A stretch of DNA of 45,363 bases from Oscillospiraceae bacterium. GTDB taxonomy: Bacteria; Bacillota; Clostridia; Oscillospirales; Oscillospiraceae. The notes below the pieces were generated by a model. It saw only the letters and a list, made by a program, of their open reading frames with translations. It had not been told where the DNA came from and did not search any database. Positions 7,074 to 14,542 of this stretch are shown one piece after another. The stretch spans positions 1-45,363 of the forward strand of contig SVLN01000009.1 in the NCBI GenBank assembly GCA_015067925.1. The letters run 5' to 3'. The translations under genes and the position numbers were made by a program. Numbering within the stretch: the stretch's first letter is position 1; each line of letters begins with the position of its first letter.

Positions 7074-8020
7074 TCGACGTTGTTGCCCTGGGCGAGCTGC
7101 TCATTGACTTCACTTGCGTCAGCGCGGATGCCGATGGGTATCCTGCCATGCAGGCCCATCCCGGCGGCGCGCCCGCCAATTTCCTGGCAGCGCTGAGCAA
7201 GTTCGGCGTTTCGACAGCCTTTTTGGGCAAGGTGGGCGCGGACACCTTTGGCGATTTATTGCTGAGTACCCTGAAGCAGGCGGGCATTGAGACCCGCGGC
7301 ACCCTGCAGGCTAAGGATGTTTTCACCACGCTGGCCTTTGTGACCCTGGATGAGAAGGGAGACCGCGCCTTCTCCTTTGCCCGAAAACCCGGCGCGGATA
7401 CCTGCTTGACCTTTGAAGAGCTGGATTTGAGCCTGATCGACGAGGCAAAGGTCTTCCACTTTGGTACGCTATCTCTCACCGATGAACCGGCCAGAGATGC
7501 CACCGTTCGCGCTGTGGCCTGCGCCAAGGAAAAAGGCAAGCTCATCACCTGCGATCCGAATCTGCGCGAGCCTCTGTGGGATGATCTGCAGCAGGCAAAG
7601 CAGCAAATGCTCTGGAGTTTGGAGCAGGCCGATGTGATTAAAATCAGCGAAGAAGAGGTGCAGTTCCTCTTTTGCCTGGATGCAGAGGCCGGTGCTGCGC
7701 ATATTCTGGAAGAGTTTGATGTGCAGTTGGTGTTCGTCACCTGCGGCGAGAAGGGCTGCTACTACTTAAATAAGCGCTCCGGCGGCTTCGTTCCCGCCCT
7801 GCGGGGGATCGAGACGGTCGATACCACCGGCGCCGGCGATATCTTCTTTGGCAGCGCCCTGTCGCAGATCCTGCGCCAACCCTGCGCGCCGGAGGACTTG
7901 TCCGACGCCCAATTGCGGGAGATCACCTGCTTTGCCTGCGCTTCGGCAGGCCTGAGCACCACCAGAGCCGGCGGCATTTCCAGCGTGCCGGATTACGAGC
8001 GCGTGATGGGAGTGCTTTGA
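7070..8020 (+). CDS. PfkB family carbohydrate kinase (fructokinase-like)
   Basis: 316 residues, start overlapping the isomerase stop (ATGA). The N-terminal PGGAPANFLAALSKFG and the C-terminal DTTGAGDIFFGSAL are the two PfkB signatures; the Asp of GAGD is the catalytic base. The closest pattern is bacterial fructokinase (ScrK-like), which phosphorylates fructose to fructose 6-phosphate. Length is normal. Operon partner is the isomerase, consistent with mannose or lyxose use via a ketose. A terminator hairpin follows. Family certain, substrate likely but not proven. Confidence 0.85.
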   Translation: MIDVVALGELLIDFTCVSADADGYPAMQAHPGGAPANFLAALSKFGVSTAFLGKVGADTFGDLLLSTLKQAGIETRGTLQAKDVFTTLAFVTLDEKGDRAFSFARKPGADTCLTFEELDLSLIDEAKVFHFGTLSLTDEPARDATVRAVACAKEKGKLITCDPNLREPLWDDLQQAKQQMLWSLEQADVIKISEEEVQFLFCLDAEAGAAHILEEFDVQLVFVTCGEKGCYYLNKRSGGFVPALRGIETVDTTGAGDIFFGSALSQILRQPCAPEDLSDAQLREITCFACASAGLSTTRAGGISSVPDYERVMGVL

Positions 8021-8036
8021 CTGAAATACAGCCTTG

Positions 8037-8065
8037 CGCCGGAAGGAGTCTTCCTTCCGGCGTTT
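8037..8065 (+). terminator. Terminator after the PfkB kinase
   Basis: Perfect 11-bp GC-rich stem, arms CGCCGGAAGGA (8037-8047) and TCCTTCCGGCG (8052-8062), followed by only three T, so possibly weak. Confidence 0.6.
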
Positions 8066-8148
8066 GCCGCGCGCGACTTGTATTGCCAATGAATTGGTGC
8101 TATGCTGAAAATAATACAGCTATGCAATTTACAAAAGGAGAGAAAACC

Positions 8149-9075
8149 ATGTCCAGCTTTGAAAACCTGAGAGTTGTCGACAATTTTTATCAAACGTCCC
8201 TGTTTTTCCCCATGCCCACCGTGGTGATCAGCACCCTCTGCGAGGATGGCAGCACCAATCTGGGACCGTATTCGCTGGTGCAGCCCTACTACGTGGCGGG
8301 CAAGGATTTTTATGCCATGCTGCTCAGCTGCCGCAACTCCTCCAACACCGCCCAGAACATTCTGCGTACGGGCAAGTGTGCCATCAACTTCGTGGATGAC
8401 AAGCCCAAGACCTTCAAGGAGTGCGTCAAACTCAGCTGGCCCGGCGACAAGCCGGAGGACAAGATGCCGAACTGCATGTTCCGTCTGGAAAAAAGCCTTC
8501 TGGAGGAGGAGACCGGCGAGAAGCGCCCCATGGTCCTCACCGACGCCATCGAGGCCATTGAATGCACCTGGGTGCGGGAATTGGACAACGCCCAGGACGA
8601 TAAGCCCGGCGAGCTCAACGGCTATGAGCCTCCCTACCACGATTTCAACGGCATCACCTCCCAGTTCGGTGCCCACTTCATTCTGAAGGTCGATAAGATC
8701 CTGATGAAGAAGCGCTACCGCGACGCCATCATCAACGGCGTGAAGAGCAAGGATTTCCCGCCTCTGCCGGTGGATTACGGCTACCGCGACAGCAAGAATT
8801 TCTGGTTCCACCGCAAGCGCCGGATGCTGGCGGAGCTGCTTCCCATGCGGGCGGCCAGCCTGGAATCCGTGCGCTATGCAGCAGACCGCGCCGATGACAA
8901 GATCAAATTCACGGACGACGCCCTGAAAATGGTGCTCAATGTACCCCGCGTCTTCCTGCCTCTGGTTCTCAAGGGCTGTGTGGATTGGGCCAAGGAGAAC
9001 GGCGTAGAGCTGATTACCGCTGAACATATGCAGATCATCAACGACAAACGCGCCAAGGAAAAGAACAAGAAATAA
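8149..9075 (+). CDS. Flavin reductase-like FMN-binding protein with C-terminal PCP_red-like domain
   Basis: 308 residues from ATG 8149, preceded by AAAGGAGAG. Residues ~1-195 look like a flavin reductase/flavoredoxin split barrel: PMPTVVISTLCEDGSTNLGPYS and the stretch SCRNSSNTAQNILRTGKCAINF, which binds FMN. The tail (TDDALKMVLNVPRVF through ITAEHMQIIN) resembles the PCP_red domain first named from protochlorophyllide reductase. Likely an electron-transfer protein or a reductase of small molecules in the cytoplasm. It stands alone between two terminators. Partner unknown. Confidence 0.75.
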   Translation: MSSFENLRVVDNFYQTSLFFPMPTVVISTLCEDGSTNLGPYSLVQPYYVAGKDFYAMLLSCRNSSNTAQNILRTGKCAINFVDDKPKTFKECVKLSWPGDKPEDKMPNCMFRLEKSLLEEETGEKRPMVLTDAIEAIECTWVRELDNAQDDKPGELNGYEPPYHDFNGITSQFGAHFILKVDKILMKKRYRDAIINGVKSKDFPPLPVDYGYRDSKNFWFHRKRRMLAELLPMRAASLESVRYAADRADDKIKFTDDALKMVLNVPRVFLPLVLKGCVDWAKENGVELITAEHMQIINDKRAKEKNKK

Positions 9076-9082
9076 GAATCAC

Positions 9083-9115
9083 AGGCGGAAAGGACTCCTT
9101 TCCGCCTGCTTTTGT
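9083..9115 (+). terminator. Terminator after the flavin reductase-like gene
   Basis: 11-bp perfect stem, arms AGGCGGAAAGG (9083-9093) and CCTTTCCGCCT (9097-9107), 3-nt loop, followed by GCTTTTGTTT. Confidence 0.75.
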
Positions 9116-9189
9116 TTGTCCAGACTTGTTTTTAATGGTGATTGGTGCTATTCTATATCTTAGACAAAAAGAGAAGAGGTTGCACGGAA

Positions 9190-10587
9190 TTGAAAACGAA
9201 ACATGTGAATTTGACCGACGAGTCGCGCAGCGTAACGGCTACGATCATCTCCCTCGCCTGGCCGGTTTTTTTGGAACAGATCTTTACCACTCTGGTCAGC
9301 TATGCTGACACCGCCATGGTCGGCTCCCTGGGCGCCTGGGCCACGGCGGCAGTGTCCATCAGCAATTCGCCTATCATGCTCTTAAACGGCGTGGTTATGG
9401 CCTTGGGCGTGGGCATCACGTCCTTGGTTGCCCGTGCCGTGGGCGCGGGGGATCCCGAGCGGGTGAAAAAGCTCATCCGCCATGCCATGCTGGCCATTTT
9501 AATCATCGGCGTGCCCATCTGTATCGCCAATATCGCCCTGCACCGCCTGATTCCTTTGTGGATGGGTGCCGAGGCGGACATTCTGCAACCCGCCGCGGAG
9601 TATAACCTCTATGTGGCCTTCGGCCGCATTTTCATGATTTCGTCCATGATGATGAACTCCGCCTTCCGTGGTTACGGCGATACCAAGACGCCCCTGATCG
9701 TGAACTCTCTGATGAATATCATCAACGTGATCTTCAACTTCCTGCTGATTTATCCCACCCGCGAGATCAGCTTCCTTGGCGTGGAATTCACCATGTGGGG
9801 CGCGGGTCTGCAGATCAAGGGCGCAGCGATTGCCACCTCCATCGGCATGACCTGCACCGGCATCACCACCTTGTGCATTGCTTTCTTCCGTAAAAATGCC
9901 TACCGCGTGGGCTTCTCCGGCAGTTGGAAGCCGGACCTGGGCCTTTGCAAGCAGATCTTCAAGATCAGCATCCCCGCCATGTTGGAGCGTCTGTTCATGT
10001 CCTCCTCGGGCATCATCGTCAACCGCTCCATTGCCTCCCTAGGCACCATCAGCATCGCAGCCAATTCCCTGTGCCTGACGGCGGAGTCCATGTCCTACAT
10101 GCCCGCCTTCGCCTTCCAGACGGCAGTCACCACCCTGGTGGGCCAGTCCCTGGGCGCAAAGAAGCCGGGGCTGGCGGAAAAGTTCGTGAAAAAGACCATG
10201 CTCATCGGCAGCATCGTTATGGTCTTCACCGGAGCGGGCCTGTTCTTCTTTGCCTATCCCCTCATCGGCATCTTCACCCGCGATCAAGACGTCATCGCCC
10301 TGGCGGCATACTGCCTGAAGCTGGTGGCCTTTATGCAGGTACCCCAGATCATGGGCTGGATCTTCTCCGGCGTGCTGCGCGGCGCGGGCGATACCAAGTA
10401 CAATTTCTACATCACCGCCGCCACCAACTGGGGCGTTCGCACGCTGTTCTCCTTTGTGGCCATCCGCCTGCTGCACTTCGGTCTGTTCTCCACCCAGATC
10501 ATCATCTTTGTTGAGATCCTGACCCGCCTGGGCCTGCTGTACCTGCGCTACCGCACGGGTAAGTGGAAGACCGTTCTGGAGAATTAA
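9190..10587 (+). CDS. MATE family efflux transporter
   Basis: 465 residues and about twelve hydrophobic segments. MATE proteins export cationic drugs or metabolites using Na+ or H+ gradients. Family features include the start of TM1 (SLAWPVFLEQIFTTLVSYADTAMVG), the two-fold repeat, and FRGYGDTKTP and LRGAGDTKYN at equivalent places in the two halves. The likely start is TTG at 9190, since GAGAAGAGGT ends 9 nt earlier; longer frames lack a ribosome site. It is followed after 3 nt by a membrane-anchored protein and then a Nudix enzyme. Substrate unknown. Confidence 0.87.
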   Translation: MKTKHVNLTDESRSVTATIISLAWPVFLEQIFTTLVSYADTAMVGSLGAWATAAVSISNSPIMLLNGVVMALGVGITSLVARAVGAGDPERVKKLIRHAMLAILIIGVPICIANIALHRLIPLWMGAEADILQPAAEYNLYVAFGRIFMISSMMMNSAFRGYGDTKTPLIVNSLMNIINVIFNFLLIYPTREISFLGVEFTMWGAGLQIKGAAIATSIGMTCTGITTLCIAFFRKNAYRVGFSGSWKPDLGLCKQIFKISIPAMLERLFMSSSGIIVNRSIASLGTISIAANSLCLTAESMSYMPAFAFQTAVTTLVGQSLGAKKPGLAEKFVKKTMLIGSIVMVFTGAGLFFFAYPLIGIFTRDQDVIALAAYCLKLVAFMQVPQIMGWIFSGVLRGAGDTKYNFYITAATNWGVRTLFSFVAIRLLHFGLFSTQIIIFVEILTRLGLLYLRYRTGKWKTVLEN

Positions 10588-10590
10588 GCT

Positions 10591-11220
10591 ATGAAAAAGC
10601 ATTGGCGCATCCTGCTGCTCGTTGTCCTGGCGCTGCTGCTGATCGGCCTGGCTTTCCTCAAGGGTTGGATCGTGACGGATCACTCCGCCCAGCGCCGGGG
10701 AGAGGGTGTGTTCTGGAACGGTATTATGTACGTCGGCGCCTCCGGTGAGTATACGGAGGACCGCACCATTGCAAAAACGGAAGACGGCTGGAACATCGTC
10801 TCGGTGAAGGAGGACAAAAGCCATACCTTTGTGGTGCTGCGCAGCTTCCTGGATAATTACCTGCTGGTACGCGAGGATTATGAAATCCCCACCTCCGGCA
10901 CGGTGACCGCCGTGTCCTGGAACGGAAAGAAGATCGAAGACGCGGCTTTCTGCGCCGCCGTTACCGCCATCGTGGAGGGCAAGCAGTCGGATTTCAGCTA
11001 TGAAACGTCGGCCATTTCCCACCTGCGGGAGGATCAGCACATGCGCCGGCTGTACCTGGCCTATGAAAACTGCCCCATCGGCACGGAGTTCGTCGGCTGG
11101 ATGGGAACAGTAAACGGCGTGTGGTGCATCACGACGCAGGTTTCTTCCACTTCGGACACCGTTTGGTGCTATGAGATCCCCCAGGAATATATTTCTGTGC
11201 TGGAACCCTTTATTTCCTAG
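10591..11220 (+). CDS. Membrane-anchored protein of unknown function
   Basis: 209 residues. Residues ~5-24 form one hydrophobic segment (ILLLVVLALLLIGLAFLKGW), a signal anchor or uncleaved signal peptide without a lipobox, so the rest is probably extracytoplasmic. No family recognised. The start lies 3 nt after the MATE stop with GGAGAA overlapping that gene's end, indicating co-transcription. Two Cys pairs late in the protein (YENCPIG, VWCITT, VWCYEI) could form disulphides. Confidence 0.7.
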   Translation: MKKHWRILLLVVLALLLIGLAFLKGWIVTDHSAQRRGEGVFWNGIMYVGASGEYTEDRTIAKTEDGWNIVSVKEDKSHTFVVLRSFLDNYLLVREDYEIPTSGTVTAVSWNGKKIEDAAFCAAVTAIVEGKQSDFSYETSAISHLREDQHMRRLYLAYENCPIGTEFVGWMGTVNGVWCITTQVSSTSDTVWCYEIPQEYISVLEPFIS

Positions 11221-11232
11221 AAAGAGAACGTT

Positions 11233-11643
11233 ATGTTTGATGAAAAATCCTGCGGTGCGGTGGTGTTCACCCGCACCGGTGATGAGATTCAATATGTCCT
11301 TGCCCAGTCTCCCGGCGGCATTTACGGATTTCCCAAAGGCCACATGGAGGAAGGGGAGACCGAACGGCAGACCGCCCTTCGTGAGATTTTTGAGGAAGTG
11401 GGCCTGACGCCCACGCTGTTGGATGGCTTCCGCGAAACGGAGGAGTATACCCTGCGGGAGAAGAACGGCGCCAGCAAACAGGTAGTCTATTTCCTGGCGG
11501 AGTTTTCCAATCAGCCGATCGCGTTCCAGGAAAAGGAACTTCGTGCCGCACCGTTGGTGAGCTATGAGACTGCCATGCAGCTGCTGCAGCACGAGAGTTC
11601 CCGCCGGATTCTGACAAAAGCACAGCAATTTTTGATCAAATAG
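11233..11643 (+). CDS. Nudix hydrolase
   Basis: 136 residues with a complete Nudix box from Gly36 to Leu58: GHMEEGE, then ALREIFEEVGL, giving the REUXEEXGU core at 50-58. These Mg-dependent enzymes hydrolyse nucleoside diphosphates linked to another group. The short length and the start (CGAVVFTR, YGFPKGHME) are most like the Ap4A hydrolase (diadenosine tetraphosphatase) group. Third gene of the MATE operon, 12 nt after the previous stop, and followed by a terminator. Substrate is inference. Confidence 0.85.
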   Translation: MFDEKSCGAVVFTRTGDEIQYVLAQSPGGIYGFPKGHMEEGETERQTALREIFEEVGLTPTLLDGFRETEEYTLREKNGASKQVVYFLAEFSNQPIAFQEKELRAAPLVSYETAMQLLQHESSRRILTKAQQFLIK

Positions 11644-11644
11644 A

Positions 11645-11677
11645 AGATGCCGACTGAATCAACCGGCATCTTTTTAT
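11645..11677 (+). terminator. Terminator after the Nudix gene
   Basis: 8-bp stem, arms AGATGCCG (11645-11652) and CGGCATCT (11664-11671), then TTTTTATTTT. Confidence 0.7.
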
Positions 11678-11683
11678 TTTGCC

Positions 11684-11738
11684 TTGACGGACTGGCAGAA
11701 TTTTGATATTCTATATATGCTCTATATGGAGCATATAT
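11684..11738 (+). promoter_or_regulatory. Promoter and adjoining palindrome of the ribbon-helix-helix gene
   Basis: -35 TTGACG (11684-11689), 17-nt spacer, -10 TATTCT (11707-11712). Directly after the -10 is a perfect 10-bp inverted repeat, ATATATGCTC (11713-11722) and GAGCATATAT (11729-11738), 6-nt spacer. It covers the transcription start and ends 17 nt before the ATG, a classic autoregulatory site for the dimeric regulator encoded next. Confidence 0.7.
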
Positions 11739-11754
11739 GGAAGGAGGAAGAACC

Positions 11755-12180
11755 ATGTCGGCTGAAAACTATTCGGAAAAGGTATCTGTGAACATGAACG
11801 CGGCGGTACTGTCCGAAATCGATCTGCTGGTGGACGGCGGTTATTATTCCAACCGCAGCGATTTCATCAATCAGGCGGTGCGCGAGGCGCTGCAGCGCCA
11901 GCAGAGCACCATTGAGCGCATTGTCATCAGTAAAAATGTCAACTTTGGCGTTCGAATGGAAAACAACAGCAAAAACTGGTTCCTGGGCATTTCCGGCTTG
12001 ACCAAAAAAGAACTGCAGCAGATGGACGAAGAAGGACAGCAAATCGACATGAGTGGCTATGGCCTTCTCATCATCGACGAAGATTGTCCGGAAGAGCAGC
12101 TGTTCCGGGTGGTGAAAAGCATCTCGGTCCGCGGCAAGGTCCGCTGCGCGCCTGCCGTGCGTGAGCACTACGGCCTATAA
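11755..12180 (+). CDS. Ribbon-helix-helix (CopG/NikR-like) transcriptional regulator
   Basis: 141 residues. The first ~50 (KVSVNMNAAVLSEIDLLV, NRSDFINQAVREALQ) form a ribbon-helix-helix DNA-binding domain: an alternating strand, then two helices. The C-terminal ~70 residues (NWFLGISGLTKKELQQMD to VRGKVRCAPAV) are a separate domain of unknown role and lack the His/Cys metal site of NikR. ATG 11755 is preferred over ATG 11737 because AAGGAGGA lies between them. The palindrome before the gene suggests it represses itself. Other targets unknown. Confidence 0.78.
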   Translation: MSAENYSEKVSVNMNAAVLSEIDLLVDGGYYSNRSDFINQAVREALQRQQSTIERIVISKNVNFGVRMENNSKNWFLGISGLTKKELQQMDEEGQQIDMSGYGLLIIDEDCPEEQLFRVVKSISVRGKVRCAPAVREHYGL

Positions 12181-12184
12181 AAAG

Positions 12185-12212
12185 AACACTCCCAACCGTA
12201 GTTGGGAGTGTT
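12185..12212. terminator. Bidirectional terminator between the RHH gene and deoC
   Basis: Perfect 12-bp stem, arms AACACTCCCAAC (12185-12196) and GTTGGGAGTGTT (12201-12212), 4-nt loop, with T-rich sequence on the plus side and A/T on the other. It serves the two convergent genes. Confidence 0.78.
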
Positions 12213-12218
12213 TGTTTG

Positions 12219-12905
12219 TTACTGCTGAGAAAATTCCTGCAAAATCTTCACGCCTGCGCTGGCACCGATACGAGTAGCGCCTGCTTCCAGCATGGCCTTG
12301 CAATCGGCCCAGGTGCGGATGCCGCCGGAGGCCTTGACCTTGACCTTCTTGCTGGCCTTCTTGGCCATCAGGGCCACGTGCTCGGGCGTGGCGCCACCGG
12401 TGCCGAAACCGGTGGAGGTCTTGACAAAGTCGGGCAGATAGAACGCGGCGGTCTCGCAGGCCGCGGTGATCTCTTCATCGGTGAGGTAGCAGGTCTCCAG
12501 AATCACCTTGCAGCCGGCGCCGCGCATGCGGCAGGCGGCCACGATCTCCAGCATCTCCTGTTGGATGTATTCGAGGTTGCCCTCGCGCAGCATGCCCACA
12601 TTGAGCACATAGTCGATCTCGTCCGCACCGGCCTCAATGGCGCGGCGGGTTTCGGTGACCTTGTCTGCGATGGTGGTGGCGCCCAGAGGGAAGCCGATGA
12701 CGGTGCCGATCTTGATGTCGGTGCCCTCCAAGAGCTTTTTGCACAGGGCGACGCGGCTGGGGTTGACCATTACGGAATAGAAACCATATTCCTTGGCTTC
12801 GTCACAGAGTTTTACAAAATCCGCTTCCACGGCATCGGCTTTGAGCAGGGTGTGGTCAAAGCACTTGGCCAGCTGTTCGGCGGTGAGCGTGTTCAAATCA
12901 ATCAT
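12219..12905 (-). CDS. deoC: Deoxyribose-phosphate aldolase
   Basis: 228 residues. A cytosolic class I aldolase that splits 2-deoxyribose 5-phosphate into acetaldehyde and glyceraldehyde 3-phosphate in deoxynucleoside breakdown. Visible key residues: Lys162 in FVKTSTGFGTGGAT (Schiff base), Lys191 in VKASGGIR, and Asp98 in DEIDYVLN; the DHTLL start motif is also present. ATG at 12905 follows GGAGGAA; a Met five codons earlier lacks a site. Its first 8 nt overlap the stop of the S51 peptidase gene. deoA, deoD and other partners are not nearby. Confidence 0.93.
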   Translation of the reverse strand: MIDLNTLTAEQLAKCFDHTLLKADAVEADFVKLCDEAKEYGFYSVMVNPSRVALCKKLLEGTDIKIGTVIGFPLGATTIADKVTETRRAIEAGADEIDYVLNVGMLREGNLEYIQQEMLEIVAACRMRGAGCKVILETCYLTDEEITAACETAAFYLPDFVKTSTGFGTGGATPEHVALMAKKASKKVKVKASGGIRTWADCKAMLEAGATRIGASAGVKILQEFSQQ

Positions 12906-13638
12906 GGTGTGTTCCTCCATCAGTTAACATAACATATTCATTTTCCTTGCAGATACATTCAAATTTGCCGTCATGAATGCGATAGCCTTCACCGCGCAGC
13001 TGTGTTGCGCCATCGCGGATAAGCAGGTAGCTGCCATCCACCAGACAGTAGAAGCTTTTGCCCATGCTGTCGGGGTAAGCGATGTCCTCAAAGACACGCA
13101 GGCCATCCAATACATCGTCTTTGATTGCCTGGTAATGGGGCAGGATCATAATTTCCGTCAGACCAAGACCGGGAAGCCAGCGCTGATAGTTGGGGTCAAT
13201 GGCTTCTCCCTCCAATTCCGGGTGCGCGTAGACGGTTGCAGCGCTGTTCATGCTGCCGGCACTCATACCGATCAGTACGCCGGGATGATTATTGAGCAAC
13301 GTAGCCAAGCTGATTTCTCGGAAGAAACGGTTCTGCGTTGGTACGTGGCCGCCGGCCAGGAAAATCAGTTCCGCCTGCGATACCAGCTCCGCAGCCTTCG
13401 CCTGCGTACGGCGATCCAGAATCTGATAGTCAGAAAACTCGATTCCCGCATCAGAAAAGTTGACACGCACGCCCTCTGCCTTATAATCAGTATAGGAACT
13501 TGCATCAGGATCGGAGCAGATAAACAGCGCCTTGCAGGGACTGTTGATTGTGTTTTGCAGTTCCTGTGCAAAGCCGTTGGCCGGATTCAGCGCGCTGTCA
13601 TCTTCCGTACGCGTGCTGCTGGTCAAAAAGCAAATCAT
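12898..13638 (-). CDS. Peptidase S51 (dipeptidase E-like) family protein
   Basis: 246 residues. GMSAGSM with the nucleophile Ser126, and LAGGHVPTQN at ~95-104, are typical of the S51 family (peptidase E and cyanophycinase-like), whose members cleave Asp-X dipeptides or related substrates using a Ser-His-Glu/Asp triad in a glutamine-amidotransferase-like fold. His in ILPHYQ may be the triad His. Start at 13638 chosen for GAGAAGGA upstream; a longer frame has no better site. The stop overlaps deoC by 8 nt, so the pair is coupled. Natural substrate unknown. Confidence 0.85.
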   Translation of the reverse strand: MICFLTSSTRTEDDSALNPANGFAQELQNTINSPCKALFICSDPDASSYTDYKAEGVRVNFSDAGIEFSDYQILDRRTQAKAAELVSQAELIFLAGGHVPTQNRFFREISLATLLNNHPGVLIGMSAGSMNSAATVYAHPELEGEAIDPNYQRWLPGLGLTEIMILPHYQAIKDDVLDGLRVFEDIAYPDSMGKSFYCLVDGSYLLIRDGATQLRGEGYRIHDGKFECICKENEYVMLTDGGTHHD

Positions 13639-13671
13639 GGAAGTCGCATCCTTCTCTTCTTCTATTGTTTG

Positions 13672-13700
13672 ATTGTACGCCTTTTTGAAAAGAAACACAA
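13672..13700 (-). promoter_or_regulatory. Promoter of the S51 peptidase-deoC operon
   Basis: Minus strand -35 TTGTGT (13700-13695), 17 nt, -10 TACAAT (13677-13672). It lies back to back with the ECF-type promoter on the other strand. Confidence 0.55.
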
Positions 13701-13718
13701 GAAATTTTTGTTTCCCCG

Positions 13719-13744
13719 GGAACTATTTGCCGACTTTAAGCGTA
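13719..13744 (+). promoter_or_regulatory. ECF-type promoter of the sigma factor operon
   Basis: GGAAC (13719-13723), 17-nt spacer, CGTA (13741-13744): the usual -35/-10 pattern of ECF sigma factors. It sits 25 nt before the sigma gene's ATG, so the sigma factor probably drives its own operon. Confidence 0.65.
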
Positions 13745-13769
13745 TTGGTAAGTGAGAGGAGGCGGCAGA

Positions 13770-14267
13770 ATGTTCGACAATTACATTGCGCAGTACGGCC
13801 AGAGGCTTTACGGCCTGTGTCGGACGCTCTGCGCAAGCCCAGCAGACGCGGACGATTTGTATCAGGCTACCTGGCTGCGGGCTCTGGAACGCTTCGATCG
13901 GTATGATCGAAACCGCGCCTTTGAGCCGTGGCTCACGGCCATTTGTGTGAATCTGTTCCGTTCGCAGCAGCGCAGGCTGAGGCGCAGTCCGGTCTACGAT
14001 GGGTTTGCCTCATCCGAGGACAAGCAGCTTCTTTTGGAGCAGACGCCGGAGCCGGAGCAGACGGATTATTCTGACCTGCACGCGGCGGTGGATGCGCTGC
14101 CGGAGCCGCTGCGTCTGGCGGTGATTTTGTTCTATTTCCACGATCTGGATCTGGTCCAGACGGCCCAAACCCTGAATGTGCCTCTGGGTACGGCAAAGTC
14201 CCGGCTGAGCCGGGCCAAGAAACGATTGAAGGAGGTGCTGCGAAATGCAGAATCCTTACAATTTTGA
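13770..14267 (+). CDS. ECF-type RNA polymerase sigma factor
   Basis: 165 residues with region 2 (DDLYQATWLRALERFDRYD, then PWLTAICVNLFRSQQRR) and region 4 (LPEPLRLAVILFYFHDLDL, GTAKSRLSRAKKRL). Such sigma factors are held by an anti-sigma partner and released by envelope signals. AGAGGAGG precedes ATG 13770. The gene is first in a three-gene operon; the next two products are membrane proteins and the second gene overlaps this one by 23 nt. The ECF-type promoter upstream suggests autoregulation. Regulon unknown. Confidence 0.88.
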   Translation: MFDNYIAQYGQRLYGLCRTLCASPADADDLYQATWLRALERFDRYDRNRAFEPWLTAICVNLFRSQQRRLRRSPVYDGFASSEDKQLLLEQTPEPEQTDYSDLHAAVDALPEPLRLAVILFYFHDLDLVQTAQTLNVPLGTAKSRLSRAKKRLKEVLRNAESLQF

Positions 14268-14541
14268 ATCCTGCACCCCGCCGCGCCTCACGGCGGCGGA
14301 CCTGCACAAGGAGCGCGAAAGGCGTGCACTGCGGCGGCAGCTGCGGCTGCTGCGTATCTCCGGAGCGCTGATGAGCCTGGCCCTTGTGGCATTTGCGATT
14401 CTGGTCTTGCCGGAATCCCGGCTTTTGTCGATGATCGTAACCGTTTTTGCCGCATTGGGCCTGCTGGGCGCAGGCGTGGTGTCGGTCGTATTCTCGTTCC
14501 GGGGCGGCGCGCTGCTGCAGCCGGAAGAAAGGAGCGTTTAA
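14245..14541 (+). CDS. Small two-helix membrane protein, putative anti-sigma factor
   Basis: 98 residues. A charged N-terminal ~37 residues (cytoplasmic side, rich in Arg: ERERRALRRQLRLLR) is followed by two hydrophobic helices (~38-55 and ~62-83). It overlaps the sigma gene by 23 nt, the usual position of an anti-sigma gene. No zinc anti-sigma motif (HxxxCxxC) is present. The anti-sigma role rests on position and topology only. Confidence 0.6.
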   Translation: MQNPYNFESCTPPRLTAADLHKERERRALRRQLRLLRISGALMSLALVAFAILVLPESRLLSMIVTVFAALGLLGAGVVSVVFSFRGGALLQPEERSV

Positions 14542-14542
14542 G

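Noticed and set aside
7993-9027. Long minus-strand frame opposite the flavin reductase-like gene
   Set aside because: No ribosome site and no domain; a shadow of 8149-9075.
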